From the NCBI GenBank assembly GCA_013154085.1, contig JAADDE010000001.1, forward strand, positions 1 to 64,000: 64,000 nt of DNA, read 5' to 3'. Shown piece by piece: positions 25,697-33,182 of this stretch. Under the pieces are notes generated by a model, which worked only from the letters and a program-made list of their open reading frames with translations, was not told where the DNA came from and made no database searches. A program made the translations under genes and the position numbers. The first letter of the stretch is position 1. Each line of letters starts with the position of its first letter. This stretch comes from Thermoproteota archaeon (GTDB taxonomy: Archaea; Thermoproteota; Thermoprotei_A; Sulfolobales; Ignicoccaceae).

Positions 25697-26992
25697 ATGA
25701 GGCGTGTAATTGCTCTGGCATTGCTGTCCTCCATAGTGTTGCTGGCCGTGTCCCCGGCGGAGCTAGAGCTCCTCACGAAGCCGTACCAGCTCGGTCCCAA
25801 CTGTGAGAGCATAAAGAAGGTGGTCGAGTGGAGCGGCGGTCCAGACAACATCAACTTGCCTCAAGAGATACCGATAGGTGCTCCGGCTCCCCTCAGCGGC
25901 GCCCTCGGCTCCTTTGCCGTATCCAACTATAATGCAATAAAGATGGCTGCAGACGACATCAACGGCTGTATGCAACAGCTAGGGCTTCCTTGGAGGTTCA
26001 AGTTCATAATGGAGGACACCAGGACTGACCCCCAGGTAGCAGTGGAAGTCGTGAGAAAGCTGGCCCTCCAGGGCGTCCAAATAATAGCTGGAAGGATCAC
26101 CAGCAGGCCTATGGGATCCTTGATGTATCCCGTCAACTCTGAGCTTCACGTAGTAGTTATGTCCGCTACCAGCACTGCCCCCAACCTGAGGATTGCCAAC
26201 TACAACCAGTACATATCGAAGACCGGCAAGTCCTACATCTTCTGGGCCATCACCAACGACTACTTCCAGGGCGACGCTCTGGCCTCGCTGGCCCACAAGC
26301 TCGGCTACAGGAAGGTCACTGTGATGTACCGCCAAGACGACTACGGCGTCGGCCTCGCCAACGCCTTCAAGTACTACTTCTCCCAGTACGGCGGCGAAAC
26401 GGTGCTGGTGCCTTACGATCCCAACGCCAGGACCTTCGACGCTGAGCTCAGGATAGTCGCAAACAGCAACCCTGATGCAATACTCTTCATATCGTTCGAC
26501 GAGCTGAAGGTGATACTGAGGCAAGCCCTCCAGCTGGGCCTCCAGAGGTACCCGTGGCTCTTCAGCGAGACTTGTAGGGGTGTGCTGCTCAGCGATCCCC
26601 AGCTGGCGAAGATAGTAGCACTCAAGAACGGCATGGGCACCGGACCGGGCGGCAGCGACCAGTTCGCGAAGCTGTATCAAGAGCGGTTCGGCATGCCGCC
26701 GATGCTCTATGCCGACTACATCTACGACACTCTGTGGCTGTCTGCCCTAAGCGTGCTGAAGGCTAAGACGTACAACGCAGATGCCATAAGGCAAGCGCTG
26801 ATCGAGGTGGGCGCCTACTTCCGCGGCTACACTGGCCCCAAGACCTTCAACCCGCTCACCCAAGAAGTGATGAAGTCAGTGTACCACTACTGGACGATCA
26901 AGATCGTGGACGGAAAGCCCGAAGTTGTGAAGGTAGGACTCTGGGACCCCGAGCAAGGGATAAACATGTTCCAAGAGATAACTCCTCGCTGA
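25697..26992 (+). CDS. Branched-chain-amino-acid-type ABC solute-binding protein (copy 1)
   Basis: A 431-residue LivK/Peripla_BP_6-type binding protein. Signal peptide RRVIALALLSSIVLLAV is followed by the mature protein with the family opening IPIGAPAPLSGALGSF and later QDDYGVGLANAFK. Ligand type (amino acid, amide, urea or other) is not decidable. It is 45-50% similar by eye to the next gene. There are no LivHM permeases or LivFG ATPases nearby, so the transporter core is elsewhere or the protein binds ligand without import. The ending QEITPR resembles that of copy 2 (KENITPR). Confidence 0.88.
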   Translation: MRRVIALALLSSIVLLAVSPAELELLTKPYQLGPNCESIKKVVEWSGGPDNINLPQEIPIGAPAPLSGALGSFAVSNYNAIKMAADDINGCMQQLGLPWRFKFIMEDTRTDPQVAVEVVRKLALQGVQIIAGRITSRPMGSLMYPVNSELHVVVMSATSTAPNLRIANYNQYISKTGKSYIFWAITNDYFQGDALASLAHKLGYRKVTVMYRQDDYGVGLANAFKYYFSQYGGETVLVPYDPNARTFDAELRIVANSNPDAILFISFDELKVILRQALQLGLQRYPWLFSETCRGVLLSDPQLAKIVALKNGMGTGPGGSDQFAKLYQERFGMPPMLYADYIYDTLWLSALSVLKAKTYNADAIRQALIEVGAYFRGYTGPKTFNPLTQEVMKSVYHYWTIKIVDGKPEVVKVGLWDPEQGINMFQEITPR

Positions 26993-27051
26993 AACACCTC
27001 AAAGAGTAAGGTTTTTATGAAGTGGGTTTCCCGTCCCTCTGGAGAAGGGGC

Positions 27052-28344
27052 ATGAAGAGCTACGCCGCTCTCTTGCTACTTACCCTCCTCGCCGGAGGCG
27101 TCGCCTTCGCTATGGCTCCTCAAGAGAAGTACGGAGGCCCCAGCTGTGACTACATAAAGATGGCAATAGAGAGGGCCGGCGGTCTCGAGAAGGTTAAGGA
27201 AGGCCTCGGCACTACTACGATAAAGATAGGCGCGCTCATACCCATGAGCGGCGCGCTGGCCAGCTTCGCCGAGGAGCGCTACGCGGCCCAGCTGGCGGTC
27301 CGCGACCTCAACTACTGCTTCGAACAGCTACAACTGCCCTTCAAGATAGAGCTGTACATAGAGGACACCCAGACCATGCCGCAAGTGGCCCTGGAGAAGG
27401 CTAGGAAGCTGGTCAACGTTAACGGCGTCCACATGATAGTGGGCCCGGCCACCAGCGCTGCCGTCGGTACCCTCCAAGACGTGATAAACAACGAGCTAAA
27501 GGTAATACTGATGAGCCACTCCAGCACCTCTCCGCTGGTCAGGTTTAACAACAGGGAATTCATCAAGAACAACGGCTACAGCTACGTGTTCTTCAGCGTC
27601 AGCAGCGACCTCTTCCAAGCCAGGGCGCTGGCCAGCGTCGTCGAGTCCCTAGGCTACAAGAACGTGGTCTTCTTCTATAGGAACGACGACTACGGCAAGG
27701 GATTCGCTATGGCCTTCAAGCAAGCCTTCGAGGAGATGGGCGGTAAGGCCCACTTAATACCCTACGACCCCAACGCTAGGAGCTACCTGGCGGAGCTGAG
27801 GGCCATCCCGACCTACAACCCGGACGCCATTGTGTGGCTGGCGTTCGACGAGATAAAGGTAATACTCAAGCAGGCACTGACCCTCGGCCTCCAGAAGTAC
27901 CCGTGGTTCTTCACTGAGGCGGTCAAGGGCCCGGCTCTGGTAGCCGATCCGGTCGTGGCCAAGGTACTGGCAACCAAGAACGTCCTGGGCACTGCCGTTT
28001 ACACTACCAGCAACTTCATACAGTACTACGAGAGCGTTTACGGAAGGGCCCCCGTGGAGTTCAGCGACACCCTCTACGACGCCGTCTGGCTGGTGACCCT
28101 CGGCGCTCTGAGGGCTGGTTGCTTCAACCCCAACGTCATGAGCCGCGCAATCATTGAGATGAGCTACGTGTACAAGGGCTTCAGCGGCGACAAGAGCATG
28201 AACGCAATATACCAAGAGCCTCTGACCACCAGCTACAGCATCTGGACTGTGAGGATAGTCGACGGCAAGCCGGTCTTCGTGGACGTGGGCTTCTGGAGCC
28301 CCGACAAGGGCCTCGTTATGAAGGAGAACATAACTCCTAGGTAA
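27052..28344 (+). CDS. Branched-chain-amino-acid-type ABC solute-binding protein (copy 2)
   Basis: A paralogue of the preceding gene. Signal peptide MKSYAALLLLTLLAGGVAFA, then GALIPMSGALASFAE and RNDDYGKGFAMAFK. The start ATG 27052 follows GAGAAGGGG; the GTG at 27022 would add non-conserved residues before the signal peptide. A TATA-like TTTTTATG sits between the genes, so it may have its own promoter. It converges with the E1-like gene (2-bp gap). Confidence 0.88.
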   Translation: MKSYAALLLLTLLAGGVAFAMAPQEKYGGPSCDYIKMAIERAGGLEKVKEGLGTTTIKIGALIPMSGALASFAEERYAAQLAVRDLNYCFEQLQLPFKIELYIEDTQTMPQVALEKARKLVNVNGVHMIVGPATSAAVGTLQDVINNELKVILMSHSSTSPLVRFNNREFIKNNGYSYVFFSVSSDLFQARALASVVESLGYKNVVFFYRNDDYGKGFAMAFKQAFEEMGGKAHLIPYDPNARSYLAELRAIPTYNPDAIVWLAFDEIKVILKQALTLGLQKYPWFFTEAVKGPALVADPVVAKVLATKNVLGTAVYTTSNFIQYYESVYGRAPVEFSDTLYDAVWLVTLGALRAGCFNPNVMSRAIIEMSYVYKGFSGDKSMNAIYQEPLTTSYSIWTVRIVDGKPVFVDVGFWSPDKGLVMKENITPR

Positions 28345-28346
28345 CG

Positions 28347-29129
28347 CTAATAGATGTTTTTTATCAAGTACTCGGGCACGTCTTCTATCCTAAGCTTCTT
28401 CACCTCCCCGGAGCAGAGCGGACACCCTTCATTTCTCACGTCACTTGCCAAGAACGCTCTGTACGGCTCCTCGAGGTTCAGCGAGATCTCGCTGGGCCAG
28501 CTCCTCCCGGAAAGGGCGTGGAGCACGGCTTGTGATGCCAGCGCGGCCACCGCCTCGGCCAAGTTGGGGTTCGTGTAGTACCTGACCTTCTCCTCCCATA
28601 CCTTGCCGCATATCGGGCAGTATCCCTCTTTCAGATACTTCACGTAGCCTCTCGTGACGCCCAGACCCGCATCAATGTACTTTTTATCGAACTTAACTGA
28701 AAGGAGCAAGGCCGTCGCTCTCGGAGGGAGGGTGTCGAAGGCCGTAACTACAGCGTCGCTCTTCTCCACGAGCCTCGCAAACTCCTTCAAGCTACTAAGG
28801 GAGACCAGACCAGAAGGGGTGAACACTTCCATGTACACCCCTTCTAAGTGCGTCCACGGGTGGTACTTGTTCAGCCTCTCTGCCAGAGCCTCTACCTTCG
28901 GCCTTCCTACCTCCTCGCTGTGGTAGCACTGGTATCCGACGTTCTCTGGCCCTACGTAGTCGAAGTCCACCAGCACGATCTTTTTAAAATTAAAGCGGGC
29001 GAGGTCCCGGGCTATGCGCGAGCCCAGAGTGCCTATTCCGCCTATGAGGACCGTCTTGTCGGATACGTCTATTCCTACGTCCTTCAAGTAGTTTGACGTC
29101 CTCTCGGGGAACCCTTTAGGGGGCTCCAT
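28347..29129 (-). CDS. E1-like activating enzyme (ThiF/MoeB/HesA family)
   Basis: 260 residues that should adenylate the C-terminus of a ubiquitin-like protein. Nucleotide motif GGIGTLGSRIA at 30-40, VLVDFDYVGPENV at 53-64, lysine at 78 and the Asp-x-x-x-x-R element FDTLPPRA at 131-138. Zinc ribbon Cys pairs are CPIC (171/174) and CPLC (236/239). The only other cysteine is C68, so the usual crossover-loop thioester cysteine is missing, and the N-x-x-R-Q arginine is Tyr. ATG 29129 has GGGGTG upstream and overlaps the JAMM gene by 46 bp. It is last in the Ubl cluster. Confidence 0.9.
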   Translation of the reverse strand: MEPPKGFPERTSNYLKDVGIDVSDKTVLIGGIGTLGSRIARDLARFNFKKIVLVDFDYVGPENVGYQCYHSEEVGRPKVEALAERLNKYHPWTHLEGVYMEVFTPSGLVSLSSLKEFARLVEKSDAVVTAFDTLPPRATALLLSVKFDKKYIDAGLGVTRGYVKYLKEGYCPICGKVWEEKVRYYTNPNLAEAVAALASQAVLHALSGRSWPSEISLNLEEPYRAFLASDVRNEGCPLCSGEVKKLRIEDVPEYLIKNIY

Positions 29130-29863
29130 GTCACACCCCTTACTACAACGCGGTCCTTAGATAATTTGGATACTTTGACTTCGTAAGCCACCGCCTTTGA
29201 AGGAGTTATCTTTAAATACGGAAATTCTGTAATGTCGAAGTTAATTCTATAGGAAGCTATGAAAATCAAATCTTCTAAGACAATATCAGCCACGTTGCCG
29301 TAGCGGTAGGGCACGCACGTCTTGTCCGGCTCGCTGCAGAACCCTGTCAGAGAGTACTCGTCCGCATCCCTGTCATACTCCGTTTTGGCAAAACCCTTTT
29401 TCTTGGCTATATTGTCGATATCCTTTATTTTCAATTTTTTCGCGTTATACATTATGGATATATCCGGAACCGGCTCATATATGCCTATGTCGAGGCAGAA
29501 AGAGCGTCCCACCACCACCGGCGAGATTATGCCGAAGACGCGCGGTTTTCCCGGTATGGTGGCATACAGCTGGGCCCTCAGCGCAATTTTCATCGTATCC
29601 ACATCGATGCTTGATGGCTCCGGAGGTATGCCGCAGTGGTAGTGCGCCACAATGAGATCGTCCGGCTGGAGGTCGTACGTCCTCACGTAGGTTGGGCCCT
29701 TATCGAGGGCCCTCATGTATCTGGCCCTTTCTACTTTTATTACTATGTCGTCCATAGTTCCGCTGAGCGCAACTACGTCTTCTGAGGCGTCCTTGCTCAG
29801 CATGTAGCATTTGTTCCTCACACCTATATCGAGTAACAGAGTGAATATCTCTGGGTTTATCAT
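29084..29863 (-). CDS. JAMM/MPN+ metalloprotease-like protein (Ubl deconjugase)
   Basis: 259 residues from ATG 29863. Residues 71-87 read IVAHYHCGIPPEPSSID and give the JAMM zinc signature HxH-x7-SxxD (H74, H76, S84, D87). The upstream EDVVALSG supplies the expected Glu (E28). This is the signature of Rpn11/CSN5-like isopeptidases and of bacterial Ubl deconjugases (BilC, Cap3). The C-terminal 160 residues have no known homologue that I recognise and contain a few Cys. It lies between a Ubl/E2-like gene and an E1-like gene, with 4 nt after the former's stop, so removal of the Ubl or maturation of its C-terminus is the natural role. Confidence 0.82.
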   Translation of the reverse strand: MINPEIFTLLLDIGVRNKCYMLSKDASEDVVALSGTMDDIVIKVERARYMRALDKGPTYVRTYDLQPDDLIVAHYHCGIPPEPSSIDVDTMKIALRAQLYATIPGKPRVFGIISPVVVGRSFCLDIGIYEPVPDISIMYNAKKLKIKDIDNIAKKKGFAKTEYDRDADEYSLTGFCSEPDKTCVPYRYGNVADIVLEDLIFIASYRINFDITEFPYLKITPSKAVAYEVKVSKLSKDRVVVRGVTWSPLKGSPRGRQTT

Positions 29864-29867
29864 GGCC

Positions 29868-30596
29868 CTATGCACTGCCACCGTCGCAGAGTCCAACGTC
29901 CGTGCATAGCGCAACGTCGAGCACCTCGAGTGGGTTCTTTTCCGTTGACCTTATGTAGTCCCAAGACTCAATGTGCATTATGCAGGCGTTTAGCTCAACC
30001 ATACGCCCGGCCTCCTCTAGGGCCGGGCTCAACTCGGGGAATTCTTTTGCTTTAAGTAAGAAAAAATCGCCTTTCAAGTTGTGAAAACAGCACTTGTGGT
30101 ACACTTTGGGCGATATAAATATCAGCGGCTCTGTCTTGGGGTAGCCCAAGCTCGGGAACACGAAGACCTTGTAGGTTCTTTTGGGACTGCAGTAGCCCCT
30201 CTTCGCACACGCCTTCTCCGTCCAGATGCCCAGCCCCGGGTCGTTCGCCAGCGGCCGGTACTTCTTCTGGAGCTCTGGGGAAGAGAAGTAGTGCTCTCGG
30301 AACGCTTCTATCGCGCTCTCCAGCGAGCCGTAGGGCTCCTCTATCGTCGCGTACCACGTATTGCCGTGGACTGCCACCAGGCTTCCGACGCTCTCGGACG
30401 AGTGCGTTATCTCGTACTCGACGCCGTCCGGCTTCTTTACGAATATTCTGATCCTTCTGGGGCTTATGCCCAGCTTCTCGGCCAGCTTTCCGCGGATGTC
30501 GTCCGGGGTCTCTCCGTAGTTCGCGAATATGTGGTATTCCGAAAGCTCCGGCTTCAGCATTACGACCAAGTGAATCTTTTCGGGCTCGCTCGACAA
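29868..30596 (-). CDS. Ubiquitin-like domain fused to possible UBC (E2)-like domain
   Basis: 242 residues from TTG 30596. Residues 7-84 fit a beta-grasp (ubiquitin-like) domain: strand KIHLVVML, strand YHIFANYGET, helix PDDIRGKLAEKLG, strand RRIRIFVKK and a closing strand. Residues about 92-215 resemble an E2 core: N-terminal helix, beta meander, then GYPKTEPLIFI (Tyr152-Pro153 and Pro157, like YPFxPP), H167 where HPN would lie, and G176. The expected catalytic Cys slot carries Phe, but C169/C170 and C205 are close. The chain ends in GLCDGGSA, so GG is two residues from the end. Both domain assignments are my inference from pattern. Known E2 motifs support it; the catalytic Cys is unresolved. 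Confidence 0.55.
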   Translation of the reverse strand: MSSEPEKIHLVVMLKPELSEYHIFANYGETPDDIRGKLAEKLGISPRRIRIFVKKPDGVEYEITHSSESVGSLVAVHGNTWYATIEEPYGSLESAIEAFREHYFSSPELQKKYRPLANDPGLGIWTEKACAKRGYCSPKRTYKVFVFPSLGYPKTEPLIFISPKVYHKCCFHNLKGDFFLLKAKEFPELSPALEEAGRMVELNACIMHIESWDYIRSTEKNPLEVLDVALCTDVGLCDGGSA

Positions 30597-30599
30597 GGC

Positions 30600-31043
30600 C
30601 TACCTTCTCCTCCTCATCTCCACTTCTGCTTCTATGGGTTCTATAACGGACTTCAAGCTCACCGCCAGATCCACGACGGGCTTTACTTCGTCCTCAGGGA
30701 GGCCGTATTTCTCGAGGAACTCCTCGCCGTCGGGCGTCAAACGGAGCTTGTTCTTGGCCGGGTTCCGCTCTAGGAGGCCCACGTAGAGCAAGTCCATTAT
30801 ATCTTGGTGGAGATCCTTGCTACCGACGACCTTGCCTATCTTCACGAACTGGTAGCCTAGGTCTACTCCCTTCTCCTTCATTTCGTACAGGAGGCGCGTG
30901 AGTCCCTTTTCAGAAATCTCGCCGAACTGCTTCACTATGTGCAGTATCATCTTCATGCTTCTACTTTTCTTGACGTCGTCAACCGTGATGACGTGTCTTG
31001 TTACGATCTTCAGCTCTTTCGTTTTCCCCCCGGACGCCGACAT
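30600..31043 (-). CDS. Winged-helix-like protein
   Basis: 147 residues from ATG 31043, which has GGGGGGAG upstream; a second in-frame ATG is at 31061. Helical segments followed by LYVGLLERNPAKNKLRLTPDGEEFL, which looks like a winged-helix recognition helix and wing. A basic C-terminal RRRR precedes the stop and supplies the purine tract before the Ubl-E2 gene's TTG. It overlaps the upstream membrane protein gene by 65 bp. A regulator of the cluster or a substrate adaptor is possible. Confidence 0.6.
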   Translation of the reverse strand: MSASGGKTKELKIVTRHVITVDDVKKSRSMKMILHIVKQFGEISEKGLTRLLYEMKEKGVDLGYQFVKIGKVVGSKDLHQDIMDLLYVGLLERNPAKNKLRLTPDGEEFLEKYGLPEDEVKPVVDLAVSLKSVIEPIEAEVEMRRRR

Positions 31044-31785
31044 GTTCTCCCCCCTCGTCATCCTCCTCGGAGGATATTTTTGTAGTGGTCAACCTCTCCC
31101 AGAGCTCTGCCAGTGCCTCCTCGAGGGTCCTTCCGCTCAGCAGAAGCTGATAGAGCTCGAAGCGAAACAGCTCCTCGCCTTCCCTCGTTCCGTAGAACTC
31201 CAAGAACAGCCTCCTAACCTCTTCATAATCCACTCTTCTCGGCAACCTCTTCACCTCCAAGCTTACTCTGATAGGAGCTTCTGCCCCCGCAATAACAGAC
31301 GCCACGAGGTATGCTCCGCCCATCAAAGGATTTGCGAAGAATGTGCCTATGCCCCCTACGAAGAGCACCATCAGCGCCAGCGTGGGAGAAAGAGAGTACA
31401 GCAACAAGCTGGCCCAAGGAATGTAATTCATCAATGTTATTGGAGTTACAAGCAGACTGAATGCGGAGAGCGAAACGAGGGTAGCCACGAGCTTTCCGTT
31501 CCAGCGCACCTCTTGTTCAATGAGCTTTTCGACGGCTTCGCCTATCTTTTCTAAGTACGCCTTTTTCATGGCACTATCCTCCGTTTCTTCCAGCCTATCC
31601 AAGAGCTTCTCGACCTCGCTCCAGACCTCTCCCGAACGGAGCGTGCACGCTACGGGCTTGAGAGTGCTTGATATTTTTACTAGCAACTCCATGAGAATTG
31701 TATTATCTGGCGCGACCTCCCTCTTTGCCGCTTCCTTGAGAAGTTTCCGGAACTTGTCGTAAAAGCTCCTCTTAGGCTGGCACAT
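30979..31785 (-). CDS. Membrane protein with coiled coil and cytosolic domain
   Basis: About 268 residues. A helical N-terminal 110 residues, three hydrophobic segments at roughly 108-185, then a 75-residue soluble helical part and an acidic/polar tail (EEDDEGGEHV). ATG 31785 follows GGTGCTGTG. The family is not recognised. It is the first gene of the tightly overlapping run that includes the Ubl-E2, JAMM and E1 genes. A membrane anchor or target of the modification system is a fair guess only. Confidence 0.65.
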   Translation of the reverse strand: MCQPKRSFYDKFRKLLKEAAKREVAPDNTILMELLVKISSTLKPVACTLRSGEVWSEVEKLLDRLEETEDSAMKKAYLEKIGEAVEKLIEQEVRWNGKLVATLVSLSAFSLLVTPITLMNYIPWASLLLYSLSPTLALMVLFVGGIGTFFANPLMGGAYLVASVIAGAEAPIRVSLEVKRLPRRVDYEEVRRLFLEFYGTREGEELFRFELYQLLLSGRTLEEALAELWERLTTTKISSEEDDEGGEHVGVRGENERAEDRNKTRHHG

Positions 31786-31815
31786 CACAGCACCGGTACC
31801 TAAGGGCCCCGCGCT

Positions 31816-33081
31816 CTAAGAGTCTAAGAATTTAGAGAGGAGCTCCCGATCGGTCATCAGGCGGGCAGCCTTTACTTTCCTCATGAGGCCCTTTTCATAT
31901 CCTCTGTAGAACGGACAGATGTAGCAGCCGAGCCTGTAGAAGCCCGACGGGTAGAGGGGGTTGGGGTACACTCCCTTGTGGAGCAAGTAGAGCTGAACCA
32001 TCATAGCGCTCCACAACTTTAATGGTGCCTTGAGGGTGCCGACGCCCTCCCAAGAACGCTCCTCCCAGCGGGAGGAGCGCGCGCTGGATTCCGCGTCCCT
32101 GTCCCCAACCACCACGAAGTCGGGCCTTGCCTCCCTTATTGCCTCCTCAAGCGCCTTGAGTTTGAGGCCCGTGCACCACCTCTCCTCTCTGCGCGGGAGC
32201 CCCCTAGACGCTATCTCTTCCTTAACCGGGGCCCTCTTGTACACCAGCTCAACTCCTAGGCGGCTTGCTAGGTCTTCCACGTACAGCTTGTTCAAGTGCA
32301 TGTCAACGCCGGTGTCTACGTAAACTGCAACTACTTCGTCGCAAGCCTCCTTTGCGATCAGCAGCGCAGCAGTGCTGTCCTTGCCGCCGCTCCAAGGGAC
32401 GACCGCCCTCTCGCAGGGCTTCAAGAACTTCACTGCGATTCTTTCCCATTCTTTTAAGAACGGCTCGCTCTTAACGAGGGAATCCTTAAGCCGGAATCCT
32501 ACCACATCGCCCAGAACGGTAGGCGTGGGCTCCGAAAGGTCTCCCAGCTCCATCATGGCCACTACCCTTCCTCCCGAATATATCTCGTGAAATCCCTTTG
32601 CCCTCTTGAACACCAGAAAGGCGTCGCTGGAGGCCTTCCCCAGCCCAAGCGTCTCCCACCAAAGTCCCCACGCCAAGAAGGGCTCTTCGGAGGGCCCCAC
32701 CTTGGCCGGAAAGACCTTCTTCAAGTACGGAACGTTCCCCTCCCAGGCCACCCAGCCGCGCGGCTGGGCCTTTGCCATCTCCAGCTCCCACCTCAAGTGG
32801 GAGAGGCGCGCGTTCCGGACCCGCGCCCTCGGAACTACGTGGACCACGACGTTGGGCGGGGTCGTCGAGCTCAGCTCGCCGGCGATCTCAGAATCCTCCC
32901 TGCCCAGCATGACAATGTTCATAGCGTTTGGATCGTAGACTTCTTTTATTTTGTCAAGTATATCAGCCTTGCGGGCTCCCTTCAGCGTGAGAACCTCCGC
33001 CCTCCACCAGGGGAGGGCTTGGGAGAGCATCGCCTTTACGGCGTCGGCGTCTTTCTTGCTACGCACGATTATTTTCAGCAT
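31816..33081 (-). CDS. PP-loop ATPase, PAPS-reductase-like
   Basis: 421 residues. The N-terminal 200 residues carry no recognised enzyme motif and may include a PUA-like segment. The C-terminal half has the PP-loop VPWSGGKDSTAALL, the Asp-rich VYVDTGVDMHL, ERWCTGLKLKALE and GCYICPFYRGYE, where the cysteines could bind Fe-S or zinc. The fold is shared by PAPS reductases, tRNA thiolases and DndC. ATG 33081 fits a TATA-like TTAATTAAA at about 33 bp upstream. It is 30 bp upstream of the membrane-protein gene of the Ubl cluster, on the same strand. Confidence 0.82.
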   Translation of the reverse strand: MLKIIVRSKKDADAVKAMLSQALPWWRAEVLTLKGARKADILDKIKEVYDPNAMNIVMLGREDSEIAGELSSTTPPNVVVHVVPRARVRNARLSHLRWELEMAKAQPRGWVAWEGNVPYLKKVFPAKVGPSEEPFLAWGLWWETLGLGKASSDAFLVFKRAKGFHEIYSGGRVVAMMELGDLSEPTPTVLGDVVGFRLKDSLVKSEPFLKEWERIAVKFLKPCERAVVPWSGGKDSTAALLIAKEACDEVVAVYVDTGVDMHLNKLYVEDLASRLGVELVYKRAPVKEEIASRGLPRREERWCTGLKLKALEEAIREARPDFVVVGDRDAESSARSSRWEERSWEGVGTLKAPLKLWSAMMVQLYLLHKGVYPNPLYPSGFYRLGCYICPFYRGYEKGLMRKVKAARLMTDRELLSKFLDS

Positions 33082-33182
33082 AAAGGTCTTCCGGCAGTGA
33101 CTGAGCACAACGGGTTTAATTAGCTAGGGGCCGGGGCAGAACGATATTTAGCTCTACCTTAGAGCAGAGGGCGGGCACTGCC

